A stretch of DNA of 29,912 nt from an uncultured Oscillibacter sp. (GTDB taxonomy: Bacteria > Bacillota > Clostridia > Oscillospirales > Oscillospiraceae). Position 1 is the first letter of the stretch; each line of letters begins with the position of its first letter. The stretch is taken from the NCBI GenBank assembly GCA_900770295.1, contig CAAGJQ010000027.1, positions 1 to 29,912 of the forward strand. Direction: 5' to 3'. This document shows, one piece after another, positions 1 through 8,116 of this stretch. Under the pieces are notes generated by a model that was not told the origin of the DNA, made no database searches, and was given only the letters and a program-made list of their open reading frames with translations. The position numbers and the translations under genes were made by a program.

Positions 1-116
1 ACAAGAACGACACCGCTCCCATCTTCGAGATCGCCGACTACGGCATCTGCGGCGACCTGTTCAAGGTCACCCCGCTGCTGATCGAGGCCATCAAGGCTGC
101 CAAGGCCGCGAAGTAA
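1..116 (+). CDS. etfA: Electron transfer flavoprotein alpha subunit, C-terminal end (partial)
   Basis: Only the last 37 codons are present, read from base 3 to the TAA at 114-116. The peptide contains APIFEIADYGICGDLF followed by KVTPLLIEAIKAAK. This matches the conserved C-terminal end of EtfA, the FAD-binding subunit that passes electrons from acyl-CoA dehydrogenases or bifurcating enzymes. In anaerobic Firmicutes etfA usually closes a bcd-etfB-etfA type cluster, but the upstream neighbours lie outside the window. A strong hairpin terminator follows 20 bases after the stop, so etfA is the last gene of its transcript. Confidence 0.85.
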   Translation, partial: KNDTAPIFEIADYGICGDLFKVTPLLIEAIKAAKAAK

Positions 117-137
117 GAGCTTTTTCAAGGGTTCAAA

Positions 138-170
138 AGAGGGACCATCCTTTGGGATGGTCCCTCTTTC
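138..170 (+). terminator. Rho-independent terminator after etfA
   Basis: A 13-bp perfect stem (AGAGGGACCATCC with its complement) closes a TTTG loop and is followed by TTTC. It lies about 20 bases downstream of the etfA stop. Confidence 0.85.
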
Positions 171-181
171 CGTATATAGCG

Positions 182-213
182 AAAGGGCCTGAAAGTCTAC
201 TTTCAGGCCCTTT
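182..213 (-). terminator. Terminator for the 228-826 operon
   Basis: A 13-bp perfect stem (AAAGGGCCTGAAA with its complement) surrounds a 6-base loop. It lies just beyond the minus-strand stop at 228. It may also serve as a second terminator for etfA on the plus strand. Confidence 0.75.
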
Positions 214-227
214 GCAATGACGATCCA

Positions 228-446
228 TCAAAACAATTTTTTCAGCGCATCCGCTACATCAGAGACTTTGTCAACGGAGATTTTAGCTTTGACGCCCGCA
301 ACGATCTTTTCAATCACATCGTCCGGAAGATCGACGCCCAGGATTTTTTCCACGGCTTTGATGGGGTCCTTTTTGAACTGCGCCTGAAGGGCATCATCTT
401 TCTGAACTTTTTCTACGATTTTTTCGATTTGTTCCTTGATATCCAT
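228..446 (-). CDS. Small helical protein resembling Nif11/NHLP-type leader peptides
   Basis: This 72-residue acidic/basic helical protein contains the segment FKKDPIKAVEKILGVDLPDD, followed by an IEKIVAGVKAKI helix. The pattern of a short helical protein with a 'DP..A.E..LG..LP' core resembles nitrile-hydratase-like and Nif11-like leader peptides. There is no GG cleavage site with a Cys/Ser/Thr core after it: the tail ends in ALKKLF. A RiPP precursor role is therefore not supported, and a stand-alone role is equally possible. A clear ribosome site (AAGGAGT) precedes the ATG by about 7 bases. It follows the DUF1508 gene by 11 bp and is the last gene before a terminator. Function unknown. Confidence 0.75.
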   Translation of the reverse strand: MDIKEQIEKIVEKVQKDDALQAQFKKDPIKAVEKILGVDLPDDVIEKIVAGVKAKISVDKVSDVADALKKLF

Positions 447-457
447 GTAAAGACTCC

Positions 458-826
458 TTATTCTTCGATAATCTTTGCGTCAACAGCATTCTTTTTTACG
501 GATTCGATGCCATTGAGGCAGCTGGCGATGGCCTTATAGCCTTCGCTCACAGCAATGATTTGGCCGTTTGAGGCTTTCAGACGGAAGCGGAACTCACCGG
601 CTTTATCAGCATACACTTCAAATTTCGGGTGCTTTTCCGTGATATAGCCCTCAACAGTTTGATTTTCCACGGCGGCCAGAGGCGCATTCTTTTGGACACT
701 GGCAATCCCCTTTTTACAGGATGCCGCAGAGGCATAAACCTCGGAGGTGGCGATGACTTCGCCGTTGGTAGCTTTCAGATCAAACTTGATACCGGTATTG
801 GTCTTGCGGACAACGAATTTTCCCAT
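458..826 (-). CDS. YegP-like DUF1508 tandem-repeat protein
   Basis: The 122-residue protein has two copies of the DUF1508 fold. The first is around residues 3-50 (GKFVVRKTNTGIKFDLKATN, then ATSEVYASAASCKKGIASVQ). The second is around 67-115 (KFEVYADKAGEFRFRLKASN, then VSEGYKAIASCLNGIESVKK). Both carry the family's 'G.I...SE.Y....SC..GI.SV..NA' signature. YegP homologues are small soluble proteins of unknown biochemical role. The start is set by an AGGAGG-type ribosome site 8 bases upstream. A good promoter lies at 862-890, and the gene is co-transcribed with the 72-residue gene downstream. Confidence 0.9.
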   Translation of the reverse strand: MGKFVVRKTNTGIKFDLKATNGEVIATSEVYASAASCKKGIASVQKNAPLAAVENQTVEGYITEKHPKFEVYADKAGEFRFRLKASNGQIIAVSEGYKAIASCLNGIESVKKNAVDAKIIEE

Positions 827-861
827 GTCTAAGAACCTCCTATATGCAAGATGTCAGTATC

Positions 862-890
862 AGTATAATAGACAGGGAAGCATCATTCAA
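862..890 (-). promoter_or_regulatory. Sigma-A-like promoter of the DUF1508 operon
   Basis: On the minus strand, TTGAAT and TATACT are separated by exactly 17 bp. The -10 ends about 36 bases before the DUF1508 start codon. Confidence 0.7.
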
Positions 891-991
891 GAAAAATTGC
901 ATAAATTGACAAAAATGATTTTATCTGGAATAAAATGAACGGAAAAAGGCGGTTCAGTTCCGGTATTTCAACGGTAACATGTTGAATTTGC

Positions 992-1030
992 AAAAAAAGC
1001 GAAGCAAGCCGTGTGGCTTGCTCCGCTTTG
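992..1030 (-). terminator. Terminator of the DUF2935 gene
   Basis: On the minus strand a stem of about 14 bp (AAAGCGGAGCAAGCC against GGCTTGCTTCGCTTT) has an ACAC loop and runs into a T7 tract. It lies 33 bp after the DUF2935 stop. Confidence 0.85.
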
Positions 1031-1062
1031 ACCGGGGTTCAGCGCGGGCCGCCGGACGGATT

Positions 1063-1968
1063 TTATTCGCCCAGCAGCCTGATATAGTGATTTGCCTCCC
1101 GCAGAACGTGGTCGGCCAGCAGGGGAAGGATCAGGGAGCGGATCTTACACGCCTCGATTCCCTGGACGCCTGTCTGCTTGAAATTCCGGAATTTTTCAGT
1201 CAGCTCCAGCGAGCCTCCATTGCAGCCGCACATCTTGTCGTTTGCGGCTGCGGAAGCGTCCAGCAGGCGCTTGAAGTCCGCCGCAAAACCATTGGCGGTC
1301 TGGATAAGTTCCTCTTCCGACGGGTCCAGCAGACCCCGAATGAACAGCGCGTGCTCCATCATGATGCGGTTCCAGAACAGTTCACTGTTTTTCAGGTCAT
1401 CACAGCCGCAATCGTCTTTTCCGTCCAGCCGCAGGAGATAGGCGCGGTAGAGCCGGGCCTCCCGCAGAATGTGCTCAATGAGCAGGGGATAGTTGGCAGT
1501 AAACAGACAGCAGCTTTCAACGCCCCGCAGCAAGTGCTGCTTAAAGGAAATCAGACGCTCTACCAGCGCCAGCGCATCGTGGTTCAGAATTTGGACTTGC
1601 CGTACCAGCTTTCCGGGGACGCACCGATCCTTACAGTCACCGCCCATCAGACTGCGTTCGCGTGCGGTCAGACTCCGGTCGATGCATGTACCGGTCAGAC
1701 GCTGGGTCTGTTTTTCCGCACAGTCGGTAAAGGGCGTGAAAAGCTCCCCGGACTCCAGAACGCAGCAGCGGACGGAACCGCCGCTCAGCGCGATGGCACG
1801 GGAAAGCAGCCTTTCAAACTGGCGTAAAAAATTTTCCGCCGTCCGGATCTCATTGACGTTCCTGGGCAGAAAGCCAGCCTTCAGAAAGAGGGCGTGTTCT
1901 TTCATGATGCGCCCGAAAAACAGATGCAGTTCCAGAGAAGATGTGATATAGGTTTGTGCATTGCTCAT
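1063..1968 (-). CDS. DUF2935 domain protein (two ferritin-like repeats)
   Basis: This 301-residue protein carries two copies of the DUF2935 helical repeat. The N-terminal copy begins LHLFFGRIMKEHALF and ends near LLIEHILREARLYRAYLL. The second begins ELFWNRIMMEHALFIRGLL and ends with LADHVLREANHYIRLLG. The paired MKEHALF/MMEHALF and HILREA/HVLREA motifs supply the Glu and His residues expected of a four-helix, metal-binding ferritin-like fold. The family is common in Firmicutes, but its reaction is not established. The open frame extends upstream to 2100. The ATG at 1968 is chosen because GGAGG lies about 10 bases before it and the conserved domain begins there. It appears monocistronic, with a terminator at 992-1030. 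Confidence 0.9.
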   Translation of the reverse strand: MSNAQTYITSSLELHLFFGRIMKEHALFLKAGFLPRNVNEIRTAENFLRQFERLLSRAIALSGGSVRCCVLESGELFTPFTDCAEKQTQRLTGTCIDRSLTARERSLMGGDCKDRCVPGKLVRQVQILNHDALALVERLISFKQHLLRGVESCCLFTANYPLLIEHILREARLYRAYLLRLDGKDDCGCDDLKNSELFWNRIMMEHALFIRGLLDPSEEELIQTANGFAADFKRLLDASAAANDKMCGCNGGSLELTEKFRNFKQTGVQGIEACKIRSLILPLLADHVLREANHYIRLLGE

Positions 1969-2093
1969 GGCAGATGTCCCTCCTTGTCTCCAAACACTCA
2001 GACACACCAGCATATGCGCGCCGCATAAGGAATGTTTCCGCTTTTCAGCAATTGCACTCCGACATCGGTCAGTATTTGTGGAACGGAGAACAG

Positions 2094-2139
2094 AAAACAC
2101 CTCCCGGACGCCGATGCATGCACCGCGCTGCCGGGAGGT
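2094..2139 (-). terminator. Terminator of the ABC-GldG-DUF4340 operon
   Basis: On the minus strand ACCTCCCGG pairs with CCGGGAGGT around an interior of about 23 bases that also has a CGC/GCG pairing. TTTTCTG follows. It is the only strong hairpin in the 1969-2266 gap and lies about 130 bp downstream of the DUF4340 stop. Nothing else recognisable was seen in that gap. Confidence 0.65.
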
Positions 2140-2266
2140 ATTTCCTGTTTCTATCTGACAGCTTTACGGCGGGGGAGAGGGGAATCCCGCCGTCCCGCAG
2201 ACAGACTGCGTACTGCTTTTGTAAGGCTTCGAAAATCCGAATCACACTGGGGATATCCTTTTACGG

Positions 2267-3700
2267 TTATGCCAGAACCAATGCGTTGACCGCTTCCGCG
2301 ATGGAGACGATGGAATCGCGGGAGACAAACAGACGGGTCTCACCGTTCAGGCTCACCAGACAGGAACTGCTGTCGTACTGATAGAAGGTCAGCTCCACAT
2401 TTTGGAACGTATCAGCGTCCCGGTGGAACACAAAGCTGATCTCCGCACTGCGGGAAGGCGTCAGATCCTCTCCGCTGCCGGTGGCGTTCAGCGCTTCCAG
2501 ACTGTCCAGGACGCTGCCAATCTCAAGCTCTGCACCATCCATGGTATAGACGTATTCCTCTGCGGTGTCTCCGTCCTCGTCTGCGGTTTCCCGGACCTCT
2601 TTTTTGATGGAGTAGGTACTGCCATCCAGAAGAATATCGAACCCGGTGACGGTCTCCCAGTCCATAATCAGCACGTCATCCGGCAGCAGGTCATCTTCGC
2701 CGGTGAGGAGCAGGGAGTCGCAGATGGCGGCGTCGATCAGATAGACCATCTGAGAATCGGCGATCCGCGCATAGCAGTAGCTGCCGTTATAGCCGCCGAT
2801 CTCCAGTACGAAGGTCTGTTCCGTCTCCTTGGTGTCATAGATGGTGTTTCCATTCTCGTCGGTCTCATTGGTCGCCACCCTGGAGGTCTCAGCATACGTC
2901 ACGGTGACGGTAACAGCGGGATCGTCCAGACCATATTCTTTCAGTGCGGAGGGCGTGGCCTTGTAATCCACGCATCTGCCCCACCGCAATTCTGTGACCT
3001 GTTCCACAAAGCTGCTGGCAAGTTCGGTGTCCAGAGTGCGGTAGCCTTCCCCGGTCCTGGCGAACCAGGTATAGCGGTCACTGTATGCCAGGCCGCTGTT
3101 TTCCAGATAGTCGATGGTGAACTGCCGGCTTCCATCGTCCACCACAAAGCTGCGGACGTCGCTCATGGAGGGAATGGATTCCTTTTGGATGATGCTGTAC
3201 AGGTCATAGGAGAAGCTGCTCAGCAGACTGGAATCCACCAGATAGACATTGCCGTCCCCCAGAGACAGGTACCGCTGGCCGCCCAGACCAGTCTCGTTGC
3301 CGATTCGGAGCTCGCTGGTTTTGCCGGCGGTGACGGTGACAGAGCAGACGGGGTCCTCCAGGCCATACTGCGCCAAGTCCTCCGCATCTTCAATGACCTT
3401 GGAGGCTGTGACGGTGCTGATGGCGCTCAGCATGTCGTCCAGACAGGATTCATCCAGGGGAAAATTCCGGTCATCCTCATACATCCAGCCGTCTCCGGCG
3501 TCTACCAGCGTCACGGTTTCGCCGTTATAAGTCCAGCTGAGCTTGGTAACGCTCTCGGTGTCCACGGTGTAGATGGCCGTACTTTCCTCTGACGAATCTT
3601 CGCCGCTTTCCCCGGGGTTCATCTTGATCGCTGCGATGGAGGCACCGGCCATGACCACCAGTGCCAGTGCCAGCAGCAGAAGTTTTCTGCCGCGCTTCAT
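2267..3700 (-). CDS. DUF4340 domain lipoprotein-like/anchored protein of ABC-Gld operon
   Basis: The 477-residue protein starts MKRGRKLLLLALALVVMAGA, a positively charged N-terminus and hydrophobic segment (about 6-24) without a lipobox cysteine. It is therefore an N-terminal anchor or signal peptide, with an extracytoplasmic body. The body has the DUF4340 pattern: repeated short beta segments with 'YGL.DP...VTV' motifs (AQYGLEDPVCSVTV and KEYGLDDPAVTVTV), which mark tandem repeats of the fold. DUF4340 proteins almost always sit next to a GldG-like protein and an ABC-2 permease, as here. Their exact role is unknown. The ATG at 3700 overlaps the GldG stop by 4 bp (ATGA), which implies translational coupling and rejects the longer frame to 3865. 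Confidence 0.88.
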   Translation of the reverse strand: MKRGRKLLLLALALVVMAGASIAAIKMNPGESGEDSSEESTAIYTVDTESVTKLSWTYNGETVTLVDAGDGWMYEDDRNFPLDESCLDDMLSAISTVTASKVIEDAEDLAQYGLEDPVCSVTVTAGKTSELRIGNETGLGGQRYLSLGDGNVYLVDSSLLSSFSYDLYSIIQKESIPSMSDVRSFVVDDGSRQFTIDYLENSGLAYSDRYTWFARTGEGYRTLDTELASSFVEQVTELRWGRCVDYKATPSALKEYGLDDPAVTVTVTYAETSRVATNETDENGNTIYDTKETEQTFVLEIGGYNGSYCYARIADSQMVYLIDAAICDSLLLTGEDDLLPDDVLIMDWETVTGFDILLDGSTYSIKKEVRETADEDGDTAEEYVYTMDGAELEIGSVLDSLEALNATGSGEDLTPSRSAEISFVFHRDADTFQNVELTFYQYDSSSCLVSLNGETRLFVSRDSIVSIAEAVNALVLA

Positions 3701-5175
3701 CTCTTCTTCCTCCGTGCCCAGATGACAATGCCGATTGCCAGATATCCGATGGGCAGCACACCGATCATCAGCAGAGTCAACAGGGAAGAGGTGCCGCTGC
3801 TGATGGTCAGATACGCATTGCTGATGCTTTTGGCGTGAATGGATATGCCGCTCTCCTGGTCGCACATCCAGCTGATACAGTTCAGGAAGAAGTCCTGGTT
3901 GCCGCCGGAGATCTGCATGTTGGTCTGGTCGTCCAGCAGATAGGAGGAGGACACCCAGACGATGCTGCTCTCCGTATCCGCGTCCAGGGTTTCGGTAATG
4001 GCTACCGCCAGGGCGAAGGGGCCGTCAACGTCCCCGGCTTCCTTTTCATAGGTCTGCATGGAATAGCCGCTGACCTTGGAGTAGGCAGAAGCGGAGGTAG
4101 TCAGCAGCTCCGCGACAGAGACGGTGTCCCGGGGCGGCTCCCCTACGGTCAACCCCTGACTGACGGGCAGGCACATATAGTAGCCGCCCTCCTCCAGAGG
4201 CTGGGTAATGGCGTGGCTCTCATAGTTGGGCAGCAGGTTCAGCTGGGATGGAAACATAAAGTTGCTCTGGCTTCCCTCCACCACAATGCCCTCTTCGGCT
4301 GTGACGCCGTAGTAGGCCATCAGGGCATCCAGGTTGGGCCGTTCCTTACCGGCTTCAGGCGGATCGGTGATCAGGATCATGCTGCCGCCGCTTTGCAAAT
4401 ACTTCAGGATCGTGTCTTTTTCCAACTCGGAAATGTCCTTTTCCGGGCCGTAGATCAAAATGCAGTCGGCATCCTCCGGAATGCTCTCCATTGTCAGCAG
4501 AGAGAGGCTGGACATCTCAATGTTCTGCTTTTCCACCGCCGACTGGAAGCTGGCGCTCATGGATTTCTCGCCGTGACCCGTCAGCATGTACATTTTGGGC
4601 AATGTTTCGCTGATGACATAGTCGATGGCGCCGGTCAGGGCTCCCTCACCGCCGAAGCTCACCTCGGTATTGCCGGTGTAGAAATAGTCATCGCCGTATT
4701 CATATTCGTAGATATCCTCGTAGCTGACATAGGTGTAGCGGTCTTCGGACTCCACGATCAGGCTGTTGTTGTAAATGCCGCCGGTCACATACTGCTGGAC
4801 AAAGGTGGGATATACGTCAGGGTCCCGCTTCTCCACAGTGATGTGATCGCTCATATCGGCATAGCGATCCAGCAGCGTGCCGAGGGTCTCGTCCTCCTTG
4901 CCGCTCTGGGCAATCCAGTATATTGTGATGTCGCTGTCCAGATCTTCCAGGATCATCTCTGTCTGCTCAGACAGGGAATAGAGCTGGGAGGAGGTGGTGT
5001 CAAACTGGGTCCATTTGGCGGGCAGGGCATTGATAAAGACATTGGCAAACACCGCAATCGCCGCCACAATGGCCGTGGCCGCCACACTGTAGCCGCCCAC
5101 CCGGAAGGTGCGGGTCTTCATGCGGCCGAGGATCTCTTTGGGGCTTCGTTCCTTGCGCCCGGTCGTCCACTTCAT
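3697..5175 (-). CDS. GldG-like ABC-associated membrane protein
   Basis: The 492-residue protein has an N-terminal membrane helix (about 27-50, GGYSVAATAIVAAIAVFANV) and a C-terminal one (about 462-485), with a large extracytoplasmic region between. The start of that region (WTQFDTTSSQLYSLSEQTE) is the hallmark of the GldG/ABC_transp_aux family, whose members 'feel' like a substrate-binding-like auxiliary of ABC-2 exporters. Within it, MLTGHGEKSM and LITDPPEAG match the conserved mid-family motifs. GldG is named from Bacteroidota gliding, but Firmicutes homologues have no known gliding role. Its ATG overlaps the permease stop by 4 bp and its own stop overlaps the DUF4340 ATG by 4 bp. Confidence 0.88.
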   Translation of the reverse strand: MKWTTGRKERSPKEILGRMKTRTFRVGGYSVAATAIVAAIAVFANVFINALPAKWTQFDTTSSQLYSLSEQTEMILEDLDSDITIYWIAQSGKEDETLGTLLDRYADMSDHITVEKRDPDVYPTFVQQYVTGGIYNNSLIVESEDRYTYVSYEDIYEYEYGDDYFYTGNTEVSFGGEGALTGAIDYVISETLPKMYMLTGHGEKSMSASFQSAVEKQNIEMSSLSLLTMESIPEDADCILIYGPEKDISELEKDTILKYLQSGGSMILITDPPEAGKERPNLDALMAYYGVTAEEGIVVEGSQSNFMFPSQLNLLPNYESHAITQPLEEGGYYMCLPVSQGLTVGEPPRDTVSVAELLTTSASAYSKVSGYSMQTYEKEAGDVDGPFALAVAITETLDADTESSIVWVSSSYLLDDQTNMQISGGNQDFFLNCISWMCDQESGISIHAKSISNAYLTISSGTSSLLTLLMIGVLPIGYLAIGIVIWARRKKR

Positions 5176-6038
5176 TCACTCCACCTCCGCTTCTCCAGGG
5201 ACTGTACGCTCAAAAACAGGAACAGGCCAATAACCGTCAGGAAATAGACGATAGCCCGCAGGTCAAAAATGCCGTCTACAAACTGATAGAACCGGTCATA
5301 CAGGGACAGCTGCTCCATGATCTTGGGGAACAGACCCGCAAAGGCGCTGCTTTTGAGAATATAGCTCACCAGCAGGCAGCCCTCCAGCACGGCCATCAGC
5401 ACCAGGGAGGCAAAGCCGCTCTTGGTCATCAGTCGGAAGATGCCGCCCACCACCAGAATGGCGGCGGTGAAGGCCGCGAAGGAGGCAAAAGCGGTGGAGG
5501 ATACGTAAGCGGCCAGGTCAGAGATAAAGTAGTTGACCAGCATCACCACAAAGCACACGCCGGCGGCCACCGCCTGGCTTTCCGTGATGGAGGAGACAAA
5601 CATGCCGATGGAGATCAGCGCCGCCCCCAGAAAGAAAAAGCCGATGATGGCGGAAAACGCCGCGGGCAAATATACGTCTCCGAAGGCACTGAGGATGATG
5701 GGGTACAGGCTGACGATGCCGATGGGAATGAGGAACATCACCAGAAGGGCGGCATACTTGCCCAGCACCACCCGGGTCATGCTCAGCGGCAGGGAGTAGA
5801 GCAGCTGATCCGTTCTCTGGCGCCGTTCCTCCGCGATGACCTTCATGGTCAGGATGGGGACGATGATCAGGAAAATAAAGGACATACTGCCCAGAACATA
5901 TTCGAAGTTTGCCAGTGCGGATTTCAGATTGTAGGCCATGGTGTAGATGCCGGTGAACAGCAGCAAAAAAGCGCCGAACACATAGCCGGTCACATTGCTG
6001 AAATAGGAGGATAGCTCGTGCCGAAATACCGCTCTCAT
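5172..6038 (-). CDS. ABC-2 type permease of the GldG-associated transporter (GldF-like)
   Basis: The 288-residue integral membrane protein has about six hydrophobic segments and begins MRAVFRHELSSYFSNVTGYV, typical of GldF-like permeases. The conserved cytoplasmic motif EERRQRTDQLLYSLPLSMTR, which couples to the ATPase, follows the second helix near residue 65. A frame running to 6251 exists. The ATG at 6038 is preferred because it starts at the conserved 'FRHEL' and overlaps the ATPase stop by 4 bp (ATGA). It forms the membrane pore with the ATPase encoded just upstream. Confidence 0.9.
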   Translation of the reverse strand: MRAVFRHELSSYFSNVTGYVFGAFLLLFTGIYTMAYNLKSALANFEYVLGSMSFIFLIIVPILTMKVIAEERRQRTDQLLYSLPLSMTRVVLGKYAALLVMFLIPIGIVSLYPIILSAFGDVYLPAAFSAIIGFFFLGAALISIGMFVSSITESQAVAAGVCFVVMLVNYFISDLAAYVSSTAFASFAAFTAAILVVGGIFRLMTKSGFASLVLMAVLEGCLLVSYILKSSAFAGLFPKIMEQLSLYDRFYQFVDGIFDLRAIVYFLTVIGLFLFLSVQSLEKRRWSE

Positions 6039-7033
6039 GCTTCCCTGGCCTCCTCTTCTTCCACCTCGGTTTCCGCAATGGAACCAGCCTGCTGGGACTG
6101 CCCGGAGGTCAGTTCCATGAAGATGTCCTCCAGACTGGCACGTGCTGTGCTCATGCGCAGGATGGGACGCTGGGCCTTGCTGAACGCGAAAAAGAGCGCG
6201 CGGCAGATGGCATCGCCGTCCCCCAGGTCGGTGTCCAGCGTGACGCGGCACTGAGATGCGGCGATCTCCTCTGTCCGCAGTCCGGTGATATGCTCCAGCG
6301 TGTGGAGGATCTCCACCGCTTCCGCTTCGGAGGACTCCACGGTCATCTCCACCGTAGTCGTGCCGGCGAAGAGCCTTTCCAGGTTTTCCGGCGTGTCGCA
6401 GGCTACCAGCTTGCCCTTGGAGATGATGAGGATGGTCTGGCAGACCGCCTGGACCTCGGAGAGAATATGGCTGCTGAGAATCACCGTATGCTTTTCGCCA
6501 AGGCGTTTGATCAGGTCCCGGATCTCGATGATCTGCCGGGGGTCCAGACCCACCGTGGGTTCGTCCAGAATGATGATCTCCGGATCGCCGAGAAGGGCCT
6601 GCGCGATGCCAACCCGCTGCTTATAGCCCTTGGACAGATTTTTGATCAGGCGGTCCCGCATGTCGGTGATCTGCGTCACCGACATGACATACGCCACCTG
6701 GCGGCTGAGCTCCCTGCCGGACAGCCCCTTGGCCCGGCCCACAAATTCCAGATACTCCCGGGGCGTCCGGTCCAGATACAGGGGCGGCTGCTCCGGCAGA
6801 TAGCCGATCAGCTTTTTGGCCTGCTGGGATTCCTCAAAAATATCATGGCCACCGATTCTCACCTCGCCGGAGGTGGCGGCCAGACACCCGGTCATGATAT
6901 TCATAGTGGTGGACTTACCGGCGCCGTTTGGCCCCAGAAATCCGTAGATCTGTCCATCCTGAATGGTAAAGGACAGGTCTGAGACGGCGGTGTGGTTTCC
7001 GTACCGCTTCGTCAGGTGACTTACTTCAATCAA
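6035..7033 (-). CDS. ABC transporter ATPase, GldA-like, of second ABC operon
   Basis: The 332-residue ATPase has Walker A GPNGAGKST (34-42), signature LSKGYKQRVG, Walker B IIILDEPTVGLD and switch motif LSSHILSE, so it should be catalytically competent. It is followed by about 90 residues of accessory domain and an acidic tail (EVEEEEAREA). The start is taken as the TTG at 7033, because GGAGG lies 9 bases upstream and MIEVSHLTKRYG is where the domain begins. The upstream ATG at 7075 would place the start inside the 7067-7094 hairpin. It is the first gene of a four-gene, 4-bp-overlap operon and has its own promoter at 7106-7140. Confidence 0.92.
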   Translation of the reverse strand: MIEVSHLTKRYGNHTAVSDLSFTIQDGQIYGFLGPNGAGKSTTMNIMTGCLAATSGEVRIGGHDIFEESQQAKKLIGYLPEQPPLYLDRTPREYLEFVGRAKGLSGRELSRQVAYVMSVTQITDMRDRLIKNLSKGYKQRVGIAQALLGDPEIIILDEPTVGLDPRQIIEIRDLIKRLGEKHTVILSSHILSEVQAVCQTILIISKGKLVACDTPENLERLFAGTTTVEMTVESSEAEAVEILHTLEHITGLRTEEIAASQCRVTLDTDLGDGDAICRALFFAFSKAQRPILRMSTARASLEDIFMELTSGQSQQAGSIAETEVEEEEAREA

Positions 7034-7062
7034 TGAGAGCGTCCTCCTTTTTCCTTCAATCA

Positions 7063-7094
7063 AAAGTGCGTCCACCCGTTCGGGATGGACGCAC
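7063..7094 (-). terminator. Terminator-like hairpin in the leader of the second ABC operon
   Basis: On the minus strand GTGCGTCCA pairs with TGGACGCAC, with an inner CCC/GGG pairing, and is followed by TTTTG. It lies between the permease stop (7178) and the next ATPase start (7033). It also lies immediately downstream of the -10 at 7106-7111. It could end read-through from the upstream operon, attenuate the downstream one, or protect the 5' end. Confidence 0.6.
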
Positions 7095-7105
7095 CGGGTA
7101 ATATT

Positions 7106-7140
7106 ATTGTAATCTTCGGGACTGAACCATTGCTGAAAGC
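7106..7140 (-). promoter_or_regulatory. RR-operator promoter of second ABC operon (site C)
   Basis: On the minus strand CTTTCAGCAATGGTTCAG gives TTCAG repeats 11 bp apart. Ten bases (TCCCGAAGAT) and then TACAAT follow. No separate -35 hexamer is evident, because the repeats occupy that position. This matches sites A, B and D. The predicted transcript starts near 7099, leaving a leader of about 66 bases that includes the hairpin at 7067-7094. Confidence 0.75.
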
Positions 7141-7177
7141 GCTATGCCGGTCCATCAAATTCAGAAAATTTCCAGGA

Positions 7178-8116
7178 TTAGGCCCGGATCTCCTGACGCA
7201 TGAAGCTGACATAGGCGATGGCAAAGCCGGCCATGGCCAGGGCGATCATGACTACCAGATGGGGCCAGATCAGCAGCAGACTCTCTCCGAAGGGCAGAGA
7301 GCTGGCCACCGCCCGGTCATAGGAAGTCATGGTCACCACGCCGATGGAGCGGACATTGGGATTGAGGATGGTGGAAGCCGCCTCACTGAAGAGGTAATAA
7401 GGGGAGATCCGGTTCAAAGCCAGATCCAGCTCGTAGTTGCTGAGCATGTTGGAAAAGCCCTCAATGCCGTCCAGGGGATAGACCATATCGGCGATGCCGC
7501 TTGCCACCAGGCTCATGAACAGACTCAAGAACAGCCAGATGGAGATGCAGGCCAGAGCCGCGGTGGCCGCATGCCTGCTGACCACGGAGAAAATAATGGC
7601 AAGGGCCAGCCACACGCAGATATAGACCCACGCCAGCAGCAAAAAGGCAATGACCCGCAGGACCTCCTCGGCGCTGGGTGGGATGCCGATGAGAAGCAGG
7701 CCCATGCCGCTGACATACAGGCCCAGGGTGGCGACGATCATGAAAATGACACTGGCACCTGCCAGAAATTTTGCGTTGATGATGGAATCGCGGTAAATGG
7801 GCTGGGAGGCCAGCCGGTTCAGCGTGCCCTGTGACCGCTCGTTGTTCACCGCGTCAAAGCCCAGGGTAATGCCTGCCAGGGGACCCAGAAAGGCGATGAA
7901 GGTGGCGAAGGAATAGATGGAGCTGCTGCCGGTGGTAAACAGCTTCAGAAAAATGAACTCGCTGCTATCGGATACCGCACTGGAGAGATTGGATACCGCG
8001 CCGCCGAGGCTGGCCGTGGTGGTCACCAGCAGCAATCCGAAGATCAGATAAAAGCGCTTGCTGTTCAGATGGTCAGCCAGCTCTTTGCGGTAAAGGGCCA
8101 TCAGGCCGTTAAACAT
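7178..8116 (-). CDS. ABC-2 type permease of NEW3-associated transporter
   Basis: The 312-residue membrane protein begins MFNGLMALYRKELADHLNSK, then has about six hydrophobic segments. It includes the motif FDAVNNERSQGTLNRLASQP, the coupling region of ABC-2/NatB-like permeases. An upstream frame reaches 8209 with alternative starts at 8188 and 8209. The ATG at 8116 is preferred because 'ALYRKELADHL' is the usual N-terminus and GGGAG lies about 9 bases upstream, which gives an 8-bp overlap with the ATPase gene. The chosen start is likely but not certain. It partners the ATPase at 8109-9134. Confidence 0.88.
   Translation of the reverse strand: MFNGLMALYRKELADHLNSKRFYLIFGLLLVTTTASLGGAVSNLSSAVSDSSEFIFLKLFTTGSSSIYSFATFIAFLGPLAGITLGFDAVNNERSQGTLNRLASQPIYRDSIINAKFLAGASVIFMIVATLGLYVSGMGLLLIGIPPSAEEVLRVIAFLLLAWVYICVWLALAIIFSVVSRHAATAALACISIWLFLSLFMSLVASGIADMVYPLDGIEGFSNMLSNYELDLALNRISPYYLFSEAASTILNPNVRSIGVVTMTSYDRAVASSLPFGESLLLIWPHLVVMIALAMAGFAIAYVSFMRQEIRA

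Noticed and set aside
228..446. RiPP precursor peptide
   Set aside because: It lacks a GG-type cleavage site and a modifiable core, and no modifying enzyme is in the window.
2402..5247. Long plus-strand frames (396 and 528 codons) opposite the DUF4340 and GldG genes
   Set aside because: They mirror real minus-strand genes, have no ribosome site or family features, and arise from high-GC third-position bias.
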